The translations under genes and the position numbers were made by a program. The notes under the pieces are model-generated. The model had not been told where the DNA came from. It ran no database searches and saw only the letters and a list, made by a program, of their open reading frames with translations. From NCBI RefSeq assembly GCF_004348315.1, contig NZ_SMKC01000046.1, forward strand, positions 1-34,061: a DNA stretch of 34,061 nt. Direction: 5' to 3'. This document shows, piece by piece, positions 33,913 through 34,061 of the stretch (position 1 is the stretch's first letter; each line of letters opens with the position of its first letter). Source of the DNA: Streptomyces sp. 8K308 (GTDB lineage Bacteria > Actinomycetota > Actinomycetes > Streptomycetales > Streptomycetaceae).

Positions 33913-34061
33913 TTCGCACGCCTCCCGCTGGACCCCCCGTTATGTTCTTCGTGGTCCTGCAAGAGGGCCGCTGGCCTCCGGGCCCGGCATGACTGTGTCC
34001 CCCTGTCGCAAGGATGACCTGGGGGGTGGTGTCACCGGGCCCGGCAGGTGCCGTCGGAGAC
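33913..34061. promoter_or_regulatory. Upstream region of the ABC importer genes
   Basis: This stretch of 149 bp precedes the first permease gene. It is the likely promoter region. I see no 19-bp IdeR/DmdR iron-box-like palindrome (TTAGGTTAG type) and no convincing -35/-10 pair. The region continues beyond the window. Confidence 0.4.

Noticed and set aside
33913..34061. Iron-box operator for the importer
   Set aside because: I looked for the TTAGGTTAG-type palindrome expected of IdeR/DmdR regulation and found none; the window may end too soon.

Overview
The window is very GC-rich, with third codon positions almost all G or C, frequent GTG starts and few A/T-rich promoters. It looks like the chromosomal core of a high-GC actinobacterium. 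The order parA, small partner gene, scpA, scpB, rluB, prephenate dehydrogenase, cmk, plsC and der, followed on the other side by ald, a STAND/TPR gene, a Nudix gene, pyrG, recN, nadK and tlyA, is the order I know from Streptomyces and close relatives. The ParA protein is also Streptomyces-like outside its ATPase domain. I cannot name the species; there is no rRNA or tRNA gene here.

Layout. 72-2892 (minus): glutaryl-CoA-type acyl-CoA dehydrogenase and a 14-helix drug exporter. 3306-4271 (plus): PAP2 phosphatase. 4275-4490 (minus): I78-type inhibitor. 4919-5714 (plus): uncharacterised CxxC/HxxC protein. 5717-6405: non-coding degenerate repeat array. 6406-6684 (plus): small conserved-looking protein. 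6703-15806 (minus): der, plsC, cmk, tyrA, rluB, scpB, scpA, an RHH-like protein and parA, in a head-to-tail block with several 1-16 nt overlaps. This block combines chromosome segregation (ParA, ScpAB), ribosome maturation (Der, RluB), nucleotide supply (Cmk), lipid synthesis (PlsC) and tyrosine synthesis. 16153-21992 (minus): ald, STAND/TPR protein, Nudix hydrolase, pyrG. 22333-25188 (plus): GH15 glucanohydrolase/trehalase-like enzyme followed closely by a LacI-type regulator. 25311-26438 (minus): glycosyltransferase. 26439-27108: a second repeat-rich non-coding stretch. 27109-30706 (minus): recN, nadK, tlyA, with a small acidic protein just upstream (30714-31013). 31024-33912 (minus): an iron-siderophore-type ABC importer, with an intact ATPase gene but two damaged permease genes.

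The most unusual feature is in the upstream permease gene (32840-33912). A segment of about 150 bp encoding its middle transmembrane part lies on the opposite strand, next to small deletions. The other permease gene has a single-base frameshift. No other gene in the window is visibly broken, so this is either local decay or rearrangement of the importer, or a sequence or assembly error near the edge of the window. Other points of interest are a ParA/RHH/ScpAB cluster with an inverted repeat upstream, a 58-residue duplicated low-complexity tail in ScpA, two intergenic repeat arrays with periods of about 105-110 bp, an 11-bp triple repeat resembling a PHO box beside the phosphatase gene, and a STAND ATPase whose P-loop lysine is arginine.
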